Below, one piece after another: positions 7,663 to 15,123 of a stretch of DNA of 47,554 bases. How positions within the stretch are numbered: the stretch's first letter is position 1; each line of letters begins with the position of its first letter. The DNA comes from JAWAFC01 sp038890815. GTDB lineage: Archaea > Micrarchaeota > Micrarchaeia > Burarchaeales > JACRGF01. Both the position numbers and the translations under genes were made by a program. Under the pieces are notes generated by a model. That model was not told where the DNA came from. It ran no database searches and saw only the letters and a program-made list of their open reading frames with translations. The stretch is taken from positions 1-47,554 of the forward strand of contig JAWAFC010000010.1 of the NCBI GenBank assembly GCA_038890815.1, written 5' to 3'.

Positions 7663-9726
7663 ATGGCCGAGGAAAGCCAGCCGCTCGTGGAAAAATTCAC
7701 TGAGTTCTTTGAAACAAGAATGCTCAAAAAAATTGAGGACCTGGCGGCAGCCTATCCCGTGCGCCGAAGCTTGGCCATCGACTATGCCGAGCTGGAGAAG
7801 TTCGACCCCGATCTCGCCGACGAGCTGCTCGCCTCGCCCGACAATATCGTGGAGGCGGCCGAGGCCGCGCTGGCGGGCATGGCGGCCACGTTGCCCCTGT
7901 TGCCGGGCACGAAGTTCACCCCGCATGCGCGCTTTCACAACCTGCCCGACAAGAGCCTGCTCATCCAAGACATAGGCAGCGCGCACATCGAGAAACTCGT
8001 ATGCATCAAGGGCGTCATCACGAAGAGAACTGAGGTATGGCCAAGAGTGATGATCGCGTTCTACGAATGCACCCACTGCGGCAGTGAGTACAAGGTTCCA
8101 TTCACCAGAAAAAGCGCTGGCATGAGCGTGTGCGAGGAGTGCAGGAGGCCCGTAAGGCTCAGGGAGGATAAGAGCTATTTTGTGGATTTCCAGCGCGCCG
8201 AAGTACAGGACCTGCTCGAGCGGCTTCACGGTGGCGCGCCGGCTTCCCATCTCCAGCTCGACCTGGAGGACGATCTCGTGAACACCTTTGTGCCGGGCGA
8301 TACTGTCGAGATCACCGGCATCGTGCGCATCAGGCCCCCGCTGCTGAAGCGAGGAAGCCATACAAGCGGCACCTACTCCAAGTACCTGGATGTCATGCAC
8401 ATACAAAGTGTGTACCGCAAGTTTGAGGAAGTCGAGGTCAGCAAGGAGGAGGAGAAACGCATCCTCGAGCTGGCCAAAGACCCGGATATCTTTGAAAAGA
8501 TAACGCGCTCCATCGCGCCCAGCATCTACGGGCACGATGAGGTGAAGCAGGCGATTGCGCTACAGCTTTTCGGCGCAACGCCCGACAAGCAACTACCCGA
8601 GGGCGGACGCATTCGCAGCGAGATCCACATACTGCTCATCGGCGATCCCGGCGCGGCGAAAAGCCGCTTCCTGCAGTACGTCAAAGACCTCGCGCCCAAA
8701 AGCATTTACGTTAGTGGCAAATCGGTCAGCGGTGTTGGGCTCACCGCCTCGGCCGAGCGCGACGAGCTCGGCGAGGGTGGGTGGGTGCTCAAGGCTGGCG
8801 CGCTCGTGTTGGCCAGCGGGGGCATTGCGAGCATAGACGAGTTCGACAAGATTGATGAGGCCGAGCGCGCCGCGCTGCACGAGGTCATGGAAAGCGGTAC
8901 GGTGAGCATAGCGAAGGCAGGCATCGTGGCGCGCTTCAAGGCCGAGACCAGCATCATCGCTGCCGCCAATCCGAAGTTTGGCCGCTTCGATCCAAACAAG
9001 TATCCCGCTGACCAGTTCGATATCCCCCCGACTTTGCTCTCGCGCTTCGACCTCATCTTTCCCATCAAGGATATTCTTGATGAGGAGAAGGACAGGCGGC
9101 TCGCAGACCACCTGCTCGCAAGCCACACAGCCGCAAGCGACCCCCAGGCACTCATCAAGCTGGCCGCAGAGCGCACCCCGATTGACAGCGCACTGTTGCG
9201 CAAGTACATCGCATATGCGCGCAAGCACTTCAGGCCTGTGCTCACCCCCGAGGCAAACGCGCGCATTAAGGAGTATTATGTGGAGCTTCGCAAGCTCGGC
9301 CAGGCTCAGGGGAGTATCCCCATCACCCCAAGGCAGATTGAGGGCCTCATCCGCCTAAGCGAGGCGAGCGCCAAGTCCCGCCTGAGCCCGCGCGTGGAGG
9401 TCATCGATGCCGAGCGCGCCATAAAGTTGAACGACTTCGTGCTGCGCTCAATCGCTCTCGATAAGACCACTGGGAAGCTCGACATAGACATCTGGCAGAC
9501 CGGCATGCCGAAGGCACGCGCTGATATGTACTCAAAGATCATGCGAATCGCCGAAGAGCTTCAGCGCGAGTTCGATCTCGTTGAAATTAAGGAGCTCATC
9601 CGGCTCGCCAAGGAGGAGGGCATCGACGAGCACACGGCCGAGCGTTTCATTCAGGAACGCGTGGATAGGGGCGAGTTCTACAAGCCAAAGCATGGTTATA
9701 TAAAAATCATCAAGAGAACTGAGTAG
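7663..9726 (+). CDS. mcm: Replicative DNA helicase MCM
   Basis: A 687-residue MCM protein, the archaeal replicative hexameric helicase. Order: N-terminal A domain; OB fold with a zinc ribbon (CTHCG...CEEC, about 130-160); beta-hairpin insertion; AAA+ core with Walker A GDPGAAKS (about 329-336), Walker B ASIDEFDKI (about 386-394), sensor AAANPKFG and arginine finger SRFD; then a C-terminal winged helix ending near FYKPKHGYIKI. Length is normal. The start has AAGGTG 6 nt upstream. The stop is 3 bp before the presenilin-like gene, starting a plus-strand information-processing cluster that runs to 12492. Confidence 0.97.
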   Translation: MAEESQPLVEKFTEFFETRMLKKIEDLAAAYPVRRSLAIDYAELEKFDPDLADELLASPDNIVEAAEAALAGMAATLPLLPGTKFTPHARFHNLPDKSLLIQDIGSAHIEKLVCIKGVITKRTEVWPRVMIAFYECTHCGSEYKVPFTRKSAGMSVCEECRRPVRLREDKSYFVDFQRAEVQDLLERLHGGAPASHLQLDLEDDLVNTFVPGDTVEITGIVRIRPPLLKRGSHTSGTYSKYLDVMHIQSVYRKFEEVEVSKEEEKRILELAKDPDIFEKITRSIAPSIYGHDEVKQAIALQLFGATPDKQLPEGGRIRSEIHILLIGDPGAAKSRFLQYVKDLAPKSIYVSGKSVSGVGLTASAERDELGEGGWVLKAGALVLASGGIASIDEFDKIDEAERAALHEVMESGTVSIAKAGIVARFKAETSIIAAANPKFGRFDPNKYPADQFDIPPTLLSRFDLIFPIKDILDEEKDRRLADHLLASHTAASDPQALIKLAAERTPIDSALLRKYIAYARKHFRPVLTPEANARIKEYYVELRKLGQAQGSIPITPRQIEGLIRLSEASAKSRLSPRVEVIDAERAIKLNDFVLRSIALDKTTGKLDIDIWQTGMPKARADMYSKIMRIAEELQREFDLVEIKELIRLAKEEGIDEHTAERFIQERVDRGEFYKPKHGYIKIIKRTE

Positions 9727-9729
9727 ACC

Positions 9730-10596
9730 ATGCATCAGATAGCTGTCATTCTCGCACTTTTCCTTGCGGTCCAATTACTGGGCCTATACGTCGGGGCAGT
9801 GCTTGAGCTGCACAGGAGTGAATTTGCGGCGCTCAACATCGTCGCACCCGAGGAGGGCATCGCCTCCCCCTTCCTTTTCCTGGCCGTCGTCGTGGGCGGA
9901 GCGGTCTTTCTCGTCATCCTCTTCCGCTTTTACAAGGGTCTCCTGCTTTTCAAGCTCATGGAGGCCTTCATCGTTTTTGTGACCTCAAACATCGTCTTCT
10001 ACGTCATCCTCCTCTCCCTCAGCATCCCGTTTCACTACGCGCTCGCGCTCCTTCTCTCGCTGGCCATCGCACTCGCCAAATTCCTCTCCCCGCGCTTCAA
10101 AAACCTCGCTGCCGTCCTCGCAAGCGCGGGCGTCGGTGCGATATTCGGCTTTTCCTTAGACCTCCTGCCCGCGCTTATCTTCATCGTTGGCCTCTCGCTT
10201 TATGATGTGCTTGCCGTCTTCTTCACGCGCCACATGGTCGTCATGGCGCGGGAGCTGGGCAGGCGAAATCTTGCCTTCTCTGTGAGCGCCGAGCAAAAGA
10301 TAAAGGTGAAGCTTCCCCGCAGAAAGATCCCCGTGGAGCGGCGCTCCGTGCTCGAGCTCGGCACGGGCGACCTATCCATTCCATGCATGCTCGCGGTCAG
10401 CGCCTTCAAGTACGGTAATGCCCTGTCGCTGTGGCACGGCGTGGGATACGCGCTTGCGGCCATCGGCGGCTCGTCGCTCGCGCTCGCCCTCGTGCTGTAT
10501 GCAGTGCTGCGCGAGCGCCTGTTCCTGCCCGCCCTGCCCCCACTCGCCTTCGGCGGGCTGGCGGGCATCGCGCTCGCCCGGCTGCTGTATGCCTGA
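9730..10596 (+). CDS. Presenilin/SPP-type intramembrane aspartyl protease (A22)
   Basis: A 288-residue polytopic membrane protein with about nine hydrophobic segments. Both catalytic motifs of the presenilin/signal-peptide-peptidase family are present: YDVLAVF (YD, about residue 157) and GTGDLSIP (GxGD, about 213). The C-terminal PAL motif is seen in LFLPALPPLAF. Archaeal homologues cleave transmembrane helices in the membrane. It starts 3 bp after the mcm stop, so it is probably co-transcribed with replication and translation genes; the reason is unclear. With the site-2 protease at 44527-45900, the window encodes two intramembrane proteases. Confidence 0.9.
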   Translation: MHQIAVILALFLAVQLLGLYVGAVLELHRSEFAALNIVAPEEGIASPFLFLAVVVGGAVFLVILFRFYKGLLLFKLMEAFIVFVTSNIVFYVILLSLSIPFHYALALLLSLAIALAKFLSPRFKNLAAVLASAGVGAIFGFSLDLLPALIFIVGLSLYDVLAVFFTRHMVVMARELGRRNLAFSVSAEQKIKVKLPRRKIPVERRSVLELGTGDLSIPCMLAVSAFKYGNALSLWHGVGYALAAIGGSSLALALVLYAVLRERLFLPALPPLAFGGLAGIALARLLYA

Positions 10597-10642
10597 GATA
10601 GCCTTTTTAATTCTCTCCGAGATAAAATCGTGAGGTGCCTAT

Positions 10643-11047
10643 TTGGATTACGAAAAAGCGCTTGAGAGGGCCTATGCTTCGCTGCCAGAGCGCGTGCTAA
10701 AGAGTGAGCGTTTCGAAATTCCCCTTGTTGATTCCTTCATACAGGGCAACAAGACAATCATCCGCAACTTCAGCTTTATCTTTCAGACGCTGCGCAGAAA
10801 GCCCGAAGAGCTTGCCAAATACCTGTTCAAGGAGCTGGCCACGCCCGGCGAAATAGCGGGCAACACGCTCATACTACACAGCAAGTTCAACGAGAAAGCG
10901 CTGAACGAGAAGATCAAAGCCTTTACCGAAGCAGCCGTGCTATGCAAGGAATGCCGGAAGCCGGATACCAAGCTGGTTGAGATGGAGCGGGGAGTGCGCA
11001 TGCTCGTATGCGAGGCATGCGGCGCGCGCTCTCCTGTGAGGTTGTGA
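10643..11047 (+). CDS. Translation initiation factor aIF2 beta
   Basis: A 134-residue beta subunit of the archaeal aIF2 complex that delivers initiator Met-tRNA to the small ribosomal subunit. An N-terminal helix (YEKALERAYASLP) is followed by the aIF2-beta/eIF5 fold (GNKTIIRNF, KPEELAKYLFKELATPG) and a C-terminal zinc ribbon (CKECRKPDTKL...CEACGARSP). The start is a TTG at 10643, placed by homology and by GAGGTG (10632-10637), a ribosome binding site 5 nt upstream. aIF1A follows 4 bp after its stop, a translationally coupled arrangement. Confidence 0.95.
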   Translation: MDYEKALERAYASLPERVLKSERFEIPLVDSFIQGNKTIIRNFSFIFQTLRRKPEELAKYLFKELATPGEIAGNTLILHSKFNEKALNEKIKAFTEAAVLCKECRKPDTKLVEMERGVRMLVCEACGARSPVRL

Positions 11048-11051
11048 TGGC

Positions 11052-11342
11052 ATGGCCGAGAGCGAGGGTGAGGAGTTCGCACGCGTGCGCGTTCCGAGGA
11101 AAGGCGAGATTCTCGGCGTAGTTACCGGGATGATGGGCGCTTCGCGCGTCATGGTGGCGTGCAAGGATGGTAAGGAACGGCTGTGCAGAATTCCGGGCAA
11201 GATAAAGAAAAACATATGGGTGAAAATGGACGATGTCGTCATAATCCGGCCGTGGGCTGTCGAGGGAGACAAACGAGGGGACATCGTTTGGAGATACACA
11301 CACATCCAAGCTGAATGGCTGAAGAGAAAAGGCTATCTGTGA
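11052..11342 (+). CDS. Translation initiation factor aIF1A
   Basis: A 96-residue S1/OB-fold factor (archaeal IF1 equivalent) that occupies the ribosomal A site during initiation. RVRVPRKGEILGVVTGMMG, the OB core VMVACKDGKERLCRIPGK and KKNIWVKMDDVVIIRPW are typical. It lies 4 bp after aIF2-beta and 24 bp before the RIO1 kinase start. Confidence 0.95.
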   Translation: MAESEGEEFARVRVPRKGEILGVVTGMMGASRVMVACKDGKERLCRIPGKIKKNIWVKMDDVVIIRPWAVEGDKRGDIVWRYTHIQAEWLKRKGYL

Positions 11343-11366
11343 AACGGCACCCGACCGGTGCTTTTC

Positions 11367-12119
11367 ATGGTCCGTCTCTCAAAACGTAAGCTACCACCGC
11401 GCGAGGAGAAAGTATTCAAGGAAAGAAAAAAAATTGAAAGCGATGTCTTTGACCGCGATACGCTGCTGGTCTTCGGAGAGCTTCTGAATAAGAAAATCAT
11501 AGCGAGCCTAGACTATCCGGTCAGCGAGGGCAAGGAGGCAGTCGTCTTCCGTGCCACCGCCGGAGAGAAGGGCGAGGTTCCCTATTACGCGGCCAAAGTC
11601 TACCGTATCGAGACGAGCTTCTTCATCCACATGTCAGACTATGTGACCGGTGACCCGCGTTTTTTCGGGATAAAGAAGAAAAAAAGAGACCTTGTGTATG
11701 CCTGGACACAAAAGGAGTTCCGCAACCTGCTGCTTTGCGAGGAGGCGGCCGTGCCGGTCCCCAAGCCATTCTACTTCAATAGGAATGTCCTCCTCATGGA
11801 GTTCCTCGGCGAGGAGGGCCTTCCCGACAGCACGCTCGCCCAGCTGGGGAGTGAGGATCCGGAGAAAGACTGCCAGACCTTGCTTGAGTATGTGCGCCGT
11901 CTTTACAGACATGATTTTGTCCATGCCGATCTCAGCGAGTTCAATGTGCTCATGCACCGTGGCGTGCCGTACCTCATCGATGTGGGGCAAGGCGTGCTGC
12001 TCTCGCATCCGAAAGCCGAGGAGTTCCTCATGCGCGACGTCCGCAACATACTTCGTTACTTCTCAAAATATGGCGTGAAGCGCGACTTTGATGAAACTAT
12101 CAGTTGGGTGAAGGGCTAA
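11367..12119 (+). CDS. RIO1-type serine protein kinase
   Basis: A 250-residue atypical kinase of the RIO1 family, which in archaea and eukaryotes acts in small-subunit maturation. Visible motifs: a flexible P-loop region (VSEGKEAVVFRA), the ATP lysine in YAAKVYRI, catalytic HADLSEFNVL and the metal-binding LIDVGQGV. The ATG at 11367 is chosen because GGTG sits 6 nt upstream; a GTG at 11358 would add 3 residues but lacks a binding site. Its place after aIF2-beta and aIF1A fits a role in translation. The JAMM protease gene starts 1 bp after its stop. Confidence 0.93.
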   Translation: MVRLSKRKLPPREEKVFKERKKIESDVFDRDTLLVFGELLNKKIIASLDYPVSEGKEAVVFRATAGEKGEVPYYAAKVYRIETSFFIHMSDYVTGDPRFFGIKKKKRDLVYAWTQKEFRNLLLCEEAAVPVPKPFYFNRNVLLMEFLGEEGLPDSTLAQLGSEDPEKDCQTLLEYVRRLYRHDFVHADLSEFNVLMHRGVPYLIDVGQGVLLSHPKAEEFLMRDVRNILRYFSKYGVKRDFDETISWVKG

Positions 12120-12120
12120 A

Positions 12121-12492
12121 ATGGACATCGCGATAAAGCGGAGGGCCTTCGCGTTTGCGCTCGAGGCCGCCCGCCGCACATATCCGCGAGAGTTCATCGG
12201 TCTGCTGAGGAAAAACAGGCAGGGCATAGTGAGCGAGGTTCTCATCATACCACTCAGCACTTTCGGACATGATTTTTCCTCAATCGACCTCACCATGGTG
12301 CCCGCACTCAGCCGCGCCTGCGGCAGCGTTCACAGCCATCCCAAAGGGCCTGCCCGCCCTTCGCCCGCCGACCTCGCTTTCTTCTCACGCACCGGTGATG
12401 TTCACATCATCCTCGGCTATCCATTTGTTGAAAAAAACGCGCGCGCCTATGACAGCACGGGCAGACCGCTTTCGTTGCGCACTGTTCCCTAA
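12121..12492 (+). CDS. JAB/MPN (JAMM) metalloprotease
   Basis: A 123-residue single-domain JAMM protein. The zinc site is intact: upstream glutamate in PREFIGLL (Glu24), HSHPKGPARPSPADLAFF giving the H-x-H-P-x(6)-S-x-x-D pattern. Archaeal homologues remove ubiquitin-like SAMP modifiers or their C-terminal extensions; no E1- or SAMP-like gene is visible here. It overlaps the convergent MFS gene by 4 bp, the two stop codons interlocking as CTAA at 12489-12492. Confidence 0.88.
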   Translation: MDIAIKRRAFAFALEAARRTYPREFIGLLRKNRQGIVSEVLIIPLSTFGHDFSSIDLTMVPALSRACGSVHSHPKGPARPSPADLAFFSRTGDVHIILGYPFVEKNARAYDSTGRPLSLRTVP

Positions 12493-13634
12493 AGGAGGGC
12501 CAACAGCAGCATCGCCAGCACTGCCTGTAGTGCGCCCGAGACAAAAAACGCTGCCGGAAAGCCCGTTGCAGCAATGAGAGCTCCCACACCAGCATAGCCA
12601 GCCGATGCACCGAGCCAATAGCCCGTCAACACAAAGTTCATATCCCTCCCGAGCGCGTGGGGCGCGGAGTGTGCTACCGTAATCTTGTTCACGCAGGAGC
12701 TAGCCAGCACGTCGAATAGCTTCCACATGCATATCGCGACCAGAAACGTTGTATATGGCAATCCGGCCGTGGCAATCCATCCGGCGGCAAGCAGCAGCGC
12801 TGCTATCCCAAAAGTGGAAGCGGCATACAGCCTTTTGCTTTCAATTTTGTCCGCTAATCTGCCGAGTGCGAGCGCGCCCACTGCCTGAACCACGTACACA
12901 ATCATGAGAAAGGAGCCGATCATTTCGGGCGAAAGCGCATACACTTCCTTAAGCAACAGAACGAGCACGAACGAGCCCACAATGCTCGAGGCGATGCCGT
13001 CGAGTAGGAGAAGCGCGGTCAGCCTTTTTATTTTGCTACCAACCTTTCTCAAATTCAGGAGGTGCTGGACAATCCCCTCTTTCCTCTCAATCTTTTCTTT
13101 GCCCAGCAAAAGGCCGACTAGCGCGATCGCCATCCCCGTGGTGGCGATCACTGCGAATGCCCATTCAAAACCGGCGAGGATGAGATAGCCCGCAACAAAC
13201 GAACCTATGCCCAGCCCTCCCCACAGTGCGGCATAATACCACCCCGAGATCCTCCCAGCTCCGAAAATGTGGCTTTCTGAAAACAGGAATCGCCTATCAA
13301 CCCCACGCATCATGCTCGCGGCAATCCCCTCACCAACTTTTCCAATCCCATAGAACAGCGCGTTCGGGGCAAAGAAGTAAACCGCGCTCGTGAGCGCCTG
13401 CAACATCCCCGAGGCTAGCAGGAGTACCCTCACGCCGATCTGGTCGCTGAGCGCCCCGAACACTACCCTGAGAAGTTGAAAGATGACCGGATAGGCTGCA
13501 TAGACAAGGCCTATCTCTACGACGCCGATGCCTTTTGCCCGCATATAGAGCGGCAGCACGGTAGCGAGTACGCCATTGAAAGAGAGGCTGAATGCAAAAA
13601 CTAGCAACACCCCCAGAGCTACTGAGCGCATCAT
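12489..13634 (-). CDS. Major facilitator superfamily transporter
   Basis: A 381-residue integral membrane protein with about 12 hydrophobic segments and the MFS signature between helices 2 and 3 (GALSDQIGVRVLL), repeated in the second half as GRLADKIESKRLY. Substrate unknown. It is the last gene of a minus-strand trio, LOG-NAC-MFS, in which each stop codon directly abuts the next start: its ATG at 13634 touches the NAC stop at 13635. Its stop interlocks with that of the JAMM gene. Confidence 0.88.
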   Translation of the reverse strand: MMRSVALGVLLVFAFSLSFNGVLATVLPLYMRAKGIGVVEIGLVYAAYPVIFQLLRVVFGALSDQIGVRVLLLASGMLQALTSAVYFFAPNALFYGIGKVGEGIAASMMRGVDRRFLFSESHIFGAGRISGWYYAALWGGLGIGSFVAGYLILAGFEWAFAVIATTGMAIALVGLLLGKEKIERKEGIVQHLLNLRKVGSKIKRLTALLLLDGIASSIVGSFVLVLLLKEVYALSPEMIGSFLMIVYVVQAVGALALGRLADKIESKRLYAASTFGIAALLLAAGWIATAGLPYTTFLVAICMWKLFDVLASSCVNKITVAHSAPHALGRDMNFVLTGYWLGASAGYAGVGALIAATGFPAAFFVSGALQAVLAMLLLALL

Positions 13635-13955
13635 CTAACCTTTCTTCAGTCTGAGGATGGCTGCCGCAATGTTACCTCCTTCCTCTTCGAGCGCTCTCCT
13701 CGCCTCCTCCAGCCCGACACCGGCCTGCTGTGCAACCAGTTTTGCATCCTCGTCGCTGCCCCTCTCCTCAATCTTGCCCGTCACCTGAAAGCTCTTCTGC
13801 CCTCCCATCTCAACGAGCATGACATGTGGCTCGGTGATGATTATCTCGCCATCCTCCTTCTCAATCGTCACCTTCTTCGCCTTCACCTCCTCGCTCTTTA
13901 TCCCCATCTGTTGCAGAAGCTTTTGCATCTGCTTTGGGTTCATGCCGCCAAACAT
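13635..13955 (-). CDS. nac: Nascent polypeptide-associated complex protein
   Basis: A 106-residue archaeal NAC, a homodimeric chaperone binding nascent chains at the ribosome exit. An N-terminal MFGGMNPKQMQKLLQQMGI is followed by the NAC beta-barrel (EIIITEPHVMLVEMGGQKSFQVTGKIEE) and a C-terminal UBA domain (DAKLVAQQAGVGLEEARRALEE). It directly abuts the LOG-family gene upstream and the MFS gene downstream with no intergenic bases. Confidence 0.95.
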   Translation of the reverse strand: MFGGMNPKQMQKLLQQMGIKSEEVKAKKVTIEKEDGEIIITEPHVMLVEMGGQKSFQVTGKIEERGSDEDAKLVAQQAGVGLEEARRALEEEGGNIAAAILRLKKG

Positions 13956-14453
13956 TCACTCACCCAATATCCTGCTCAGTAGCGCGACCGCCTCCTCCGC
14001 GTTCTTCGCCTCCATTATCACATCAGCTCTCTTTCCATCAACCGGCTTTCCTGCAAACACATCACTGTAGCCACCCGTGCCCTTGATCGCTATGATGGGC
14101 TTTTTGTAAATCCATCCCACGCACAGCTCGCTCAGCGTTCCAGCCTCCCCTCCGAGCATTACGATGGCATCGCAGGAGAGCACCACCACTTGGTTTCTCG
14201 CCCATTCGAGGCCCGTGGCTATCCTATAATCAACAAAGGGATTGGCCTCAGCAATGTCTTTGCCCGGCAACACGCCTATCGTCGTGCCGCCCTCGCTTTT
14301 TGCACCTCTGCACACAGCCTCCATAACCCCTCCCAGTCCGCCGCACACAATCACAAAGCCCTTTCTCGCCAGTAGCTTTCCCAGTTTTTCCGCTTCCTCG
14401 AGGCTTCTGGGGGTGGGATTGAAGTGAGTTCCGATGACGCCTATCTGCCTCAT
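13956..14453 (-). CDS. LOG/TIGR00725-type Rossmann-fold protein
   Basis: A 165-residue protein of the lysine-decarboxylase-like LOG superfamily. GFVIVCGGLGGVMEAVCRGA and MLGGEAGTLSELCVGW correspond to the GGGxxGxM and PGGxGTxxE motifs. Homologues include nucleotide-monophosphate phosphoribohydrolases; this archaeal subfamily has no settled function. The first motif is GGLGG and the second lacks its proline, so activity is uncertain. It is divergent from endonuclease V across only 31 bp. Confidence 0.8.
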   Translation of the reverse strand: MRQIGVIGTHFNPTPRSLEEAEKLGKLLARKGFVIVCGGLGGVMEAVCRGAKSEGGTTIGVLPGKDIAEANPFVDYRIATGLEWARNQVVVLSCDAIVMLGGEAGTLSELCVGWIYKKPIIAIKGTGGYSDVFAGKPVDGKRADVIMEAKNAEEAVALLSRILGE

Positions 14454-14487
14454 AAATTAAATCTCTCGCCCTAAATTCAAAAACATG
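14451..14487. promoter_or_regulatory. Interleaved divergent promoter, LOG gene / endonuclease V
   Basis: The 31-bp gap must hold two promoters. Plus-strand CATAAATTAAAT (14451-14462) lies about 27 bp before the endonuclease V ATG, and minus-strand TTTTTGAATTTA (about 14471-14482) lies about 23 bp before the LOG ATG. Each TATA-like box overlaps or adjoins the other gene's start, implying leaderless transcripts both ways. Confidence 0.5.
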
Positions 14488-15123
14488 CCGTCGAGGCTCG
14501 CCAGGCTCGTTCGCGTGCAGGAAACGCTGGCGAAGAGAGTGATTTTGAAAAACAATTATGGAAAACTGGAGTTGGTTGGAGGGGCGGACGCCGCCTATGC
14601 GCGCGGAAAGATTGTTGCTGCAGCCGTTGTATGCGATGCGAGCACGCTCAGGCCGGTCGAGCAGGCGCGCGTTATCCTTCACCATGTCTTTCCCTATATT
14701 CCCGGCTTTCTCGCCTTTCGAGAAGGGCCTGCCATTGTGGCGGCTGTAAGAAAACTCAGGCATAAGCCAGACCTTCTGCTCATCAATGGCCATGGAATAT
14801 GCCATCCGCGCGGGTGTGGTCTGGCTAGCCATGTGGGCCTGCAGCTCAAAATGCCAACGATCGGTGTGGCCCAGGGGCTTTTGAAAGGAACAGTTGAAAG
14901 GCGGGGAAAACTTTTTGTCGGAAAACGCTTTGTGGGATATGCGTTACGGCGCGCATCCTTTGCCCCAATTTTCATTTCACCGGGCCATCGCGTTTCCCTT
15001 GCTTCCTCAGCACGCCTGGTTCGCCGCTTCCTCCGCGAACATCGCCTTCCCGAGCCACTCTTTCACGCGCATGTTCTGGCTGAAAGAACTAAGAGAGCTA
15101 TCTGGCCTGTTTCCTTCTCGTAA
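14485..15123 (+). CDS. nfi: Endonuclease V (deoxyinosine 3' endonuclease)
   Basis: A 212-residue endonuclease V, which nicks DNA (or RNA) one nucleotide 3' of inosine and starts repair of deaminated adenine. Family motifs: GGADAAY (first catalytic aspartate), FPYIPGFLAFREGP (PG/FRE block), LLLINGHGICHPRGCGLASH and KMPTIGVAQG. The archaeal form normally has NGxGxxHPRxxGxASH, as here. Its last 26 bp overlap the convergent transglycosylase gene. Confidence 0.93.
   Translation: MPSRLARLVRVQETLAKRVILKNNYGKLELVGGADAAYARGKIVAAAVVCDASTLRPVEQARVILHHVFPYIPGFLAFREGPAIVAAVRKLRHKPDLLLINGHGICHPRGCGLASHVGLQLKMPTIGVAQGLLKGTVERRGKLFVGKRFVGYALRRASFAPIFISPGHRVSLASSARLVRRFLREHRLPEPLFHAHVLAERTKRAIWPVSFS

Noticed and set aside
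7573..8535. A 320-codon minus-strand ORF inside mcm
   Set aside because: Antisense shadow of a clear MCM gene caused by high GC; no recognisable domain.
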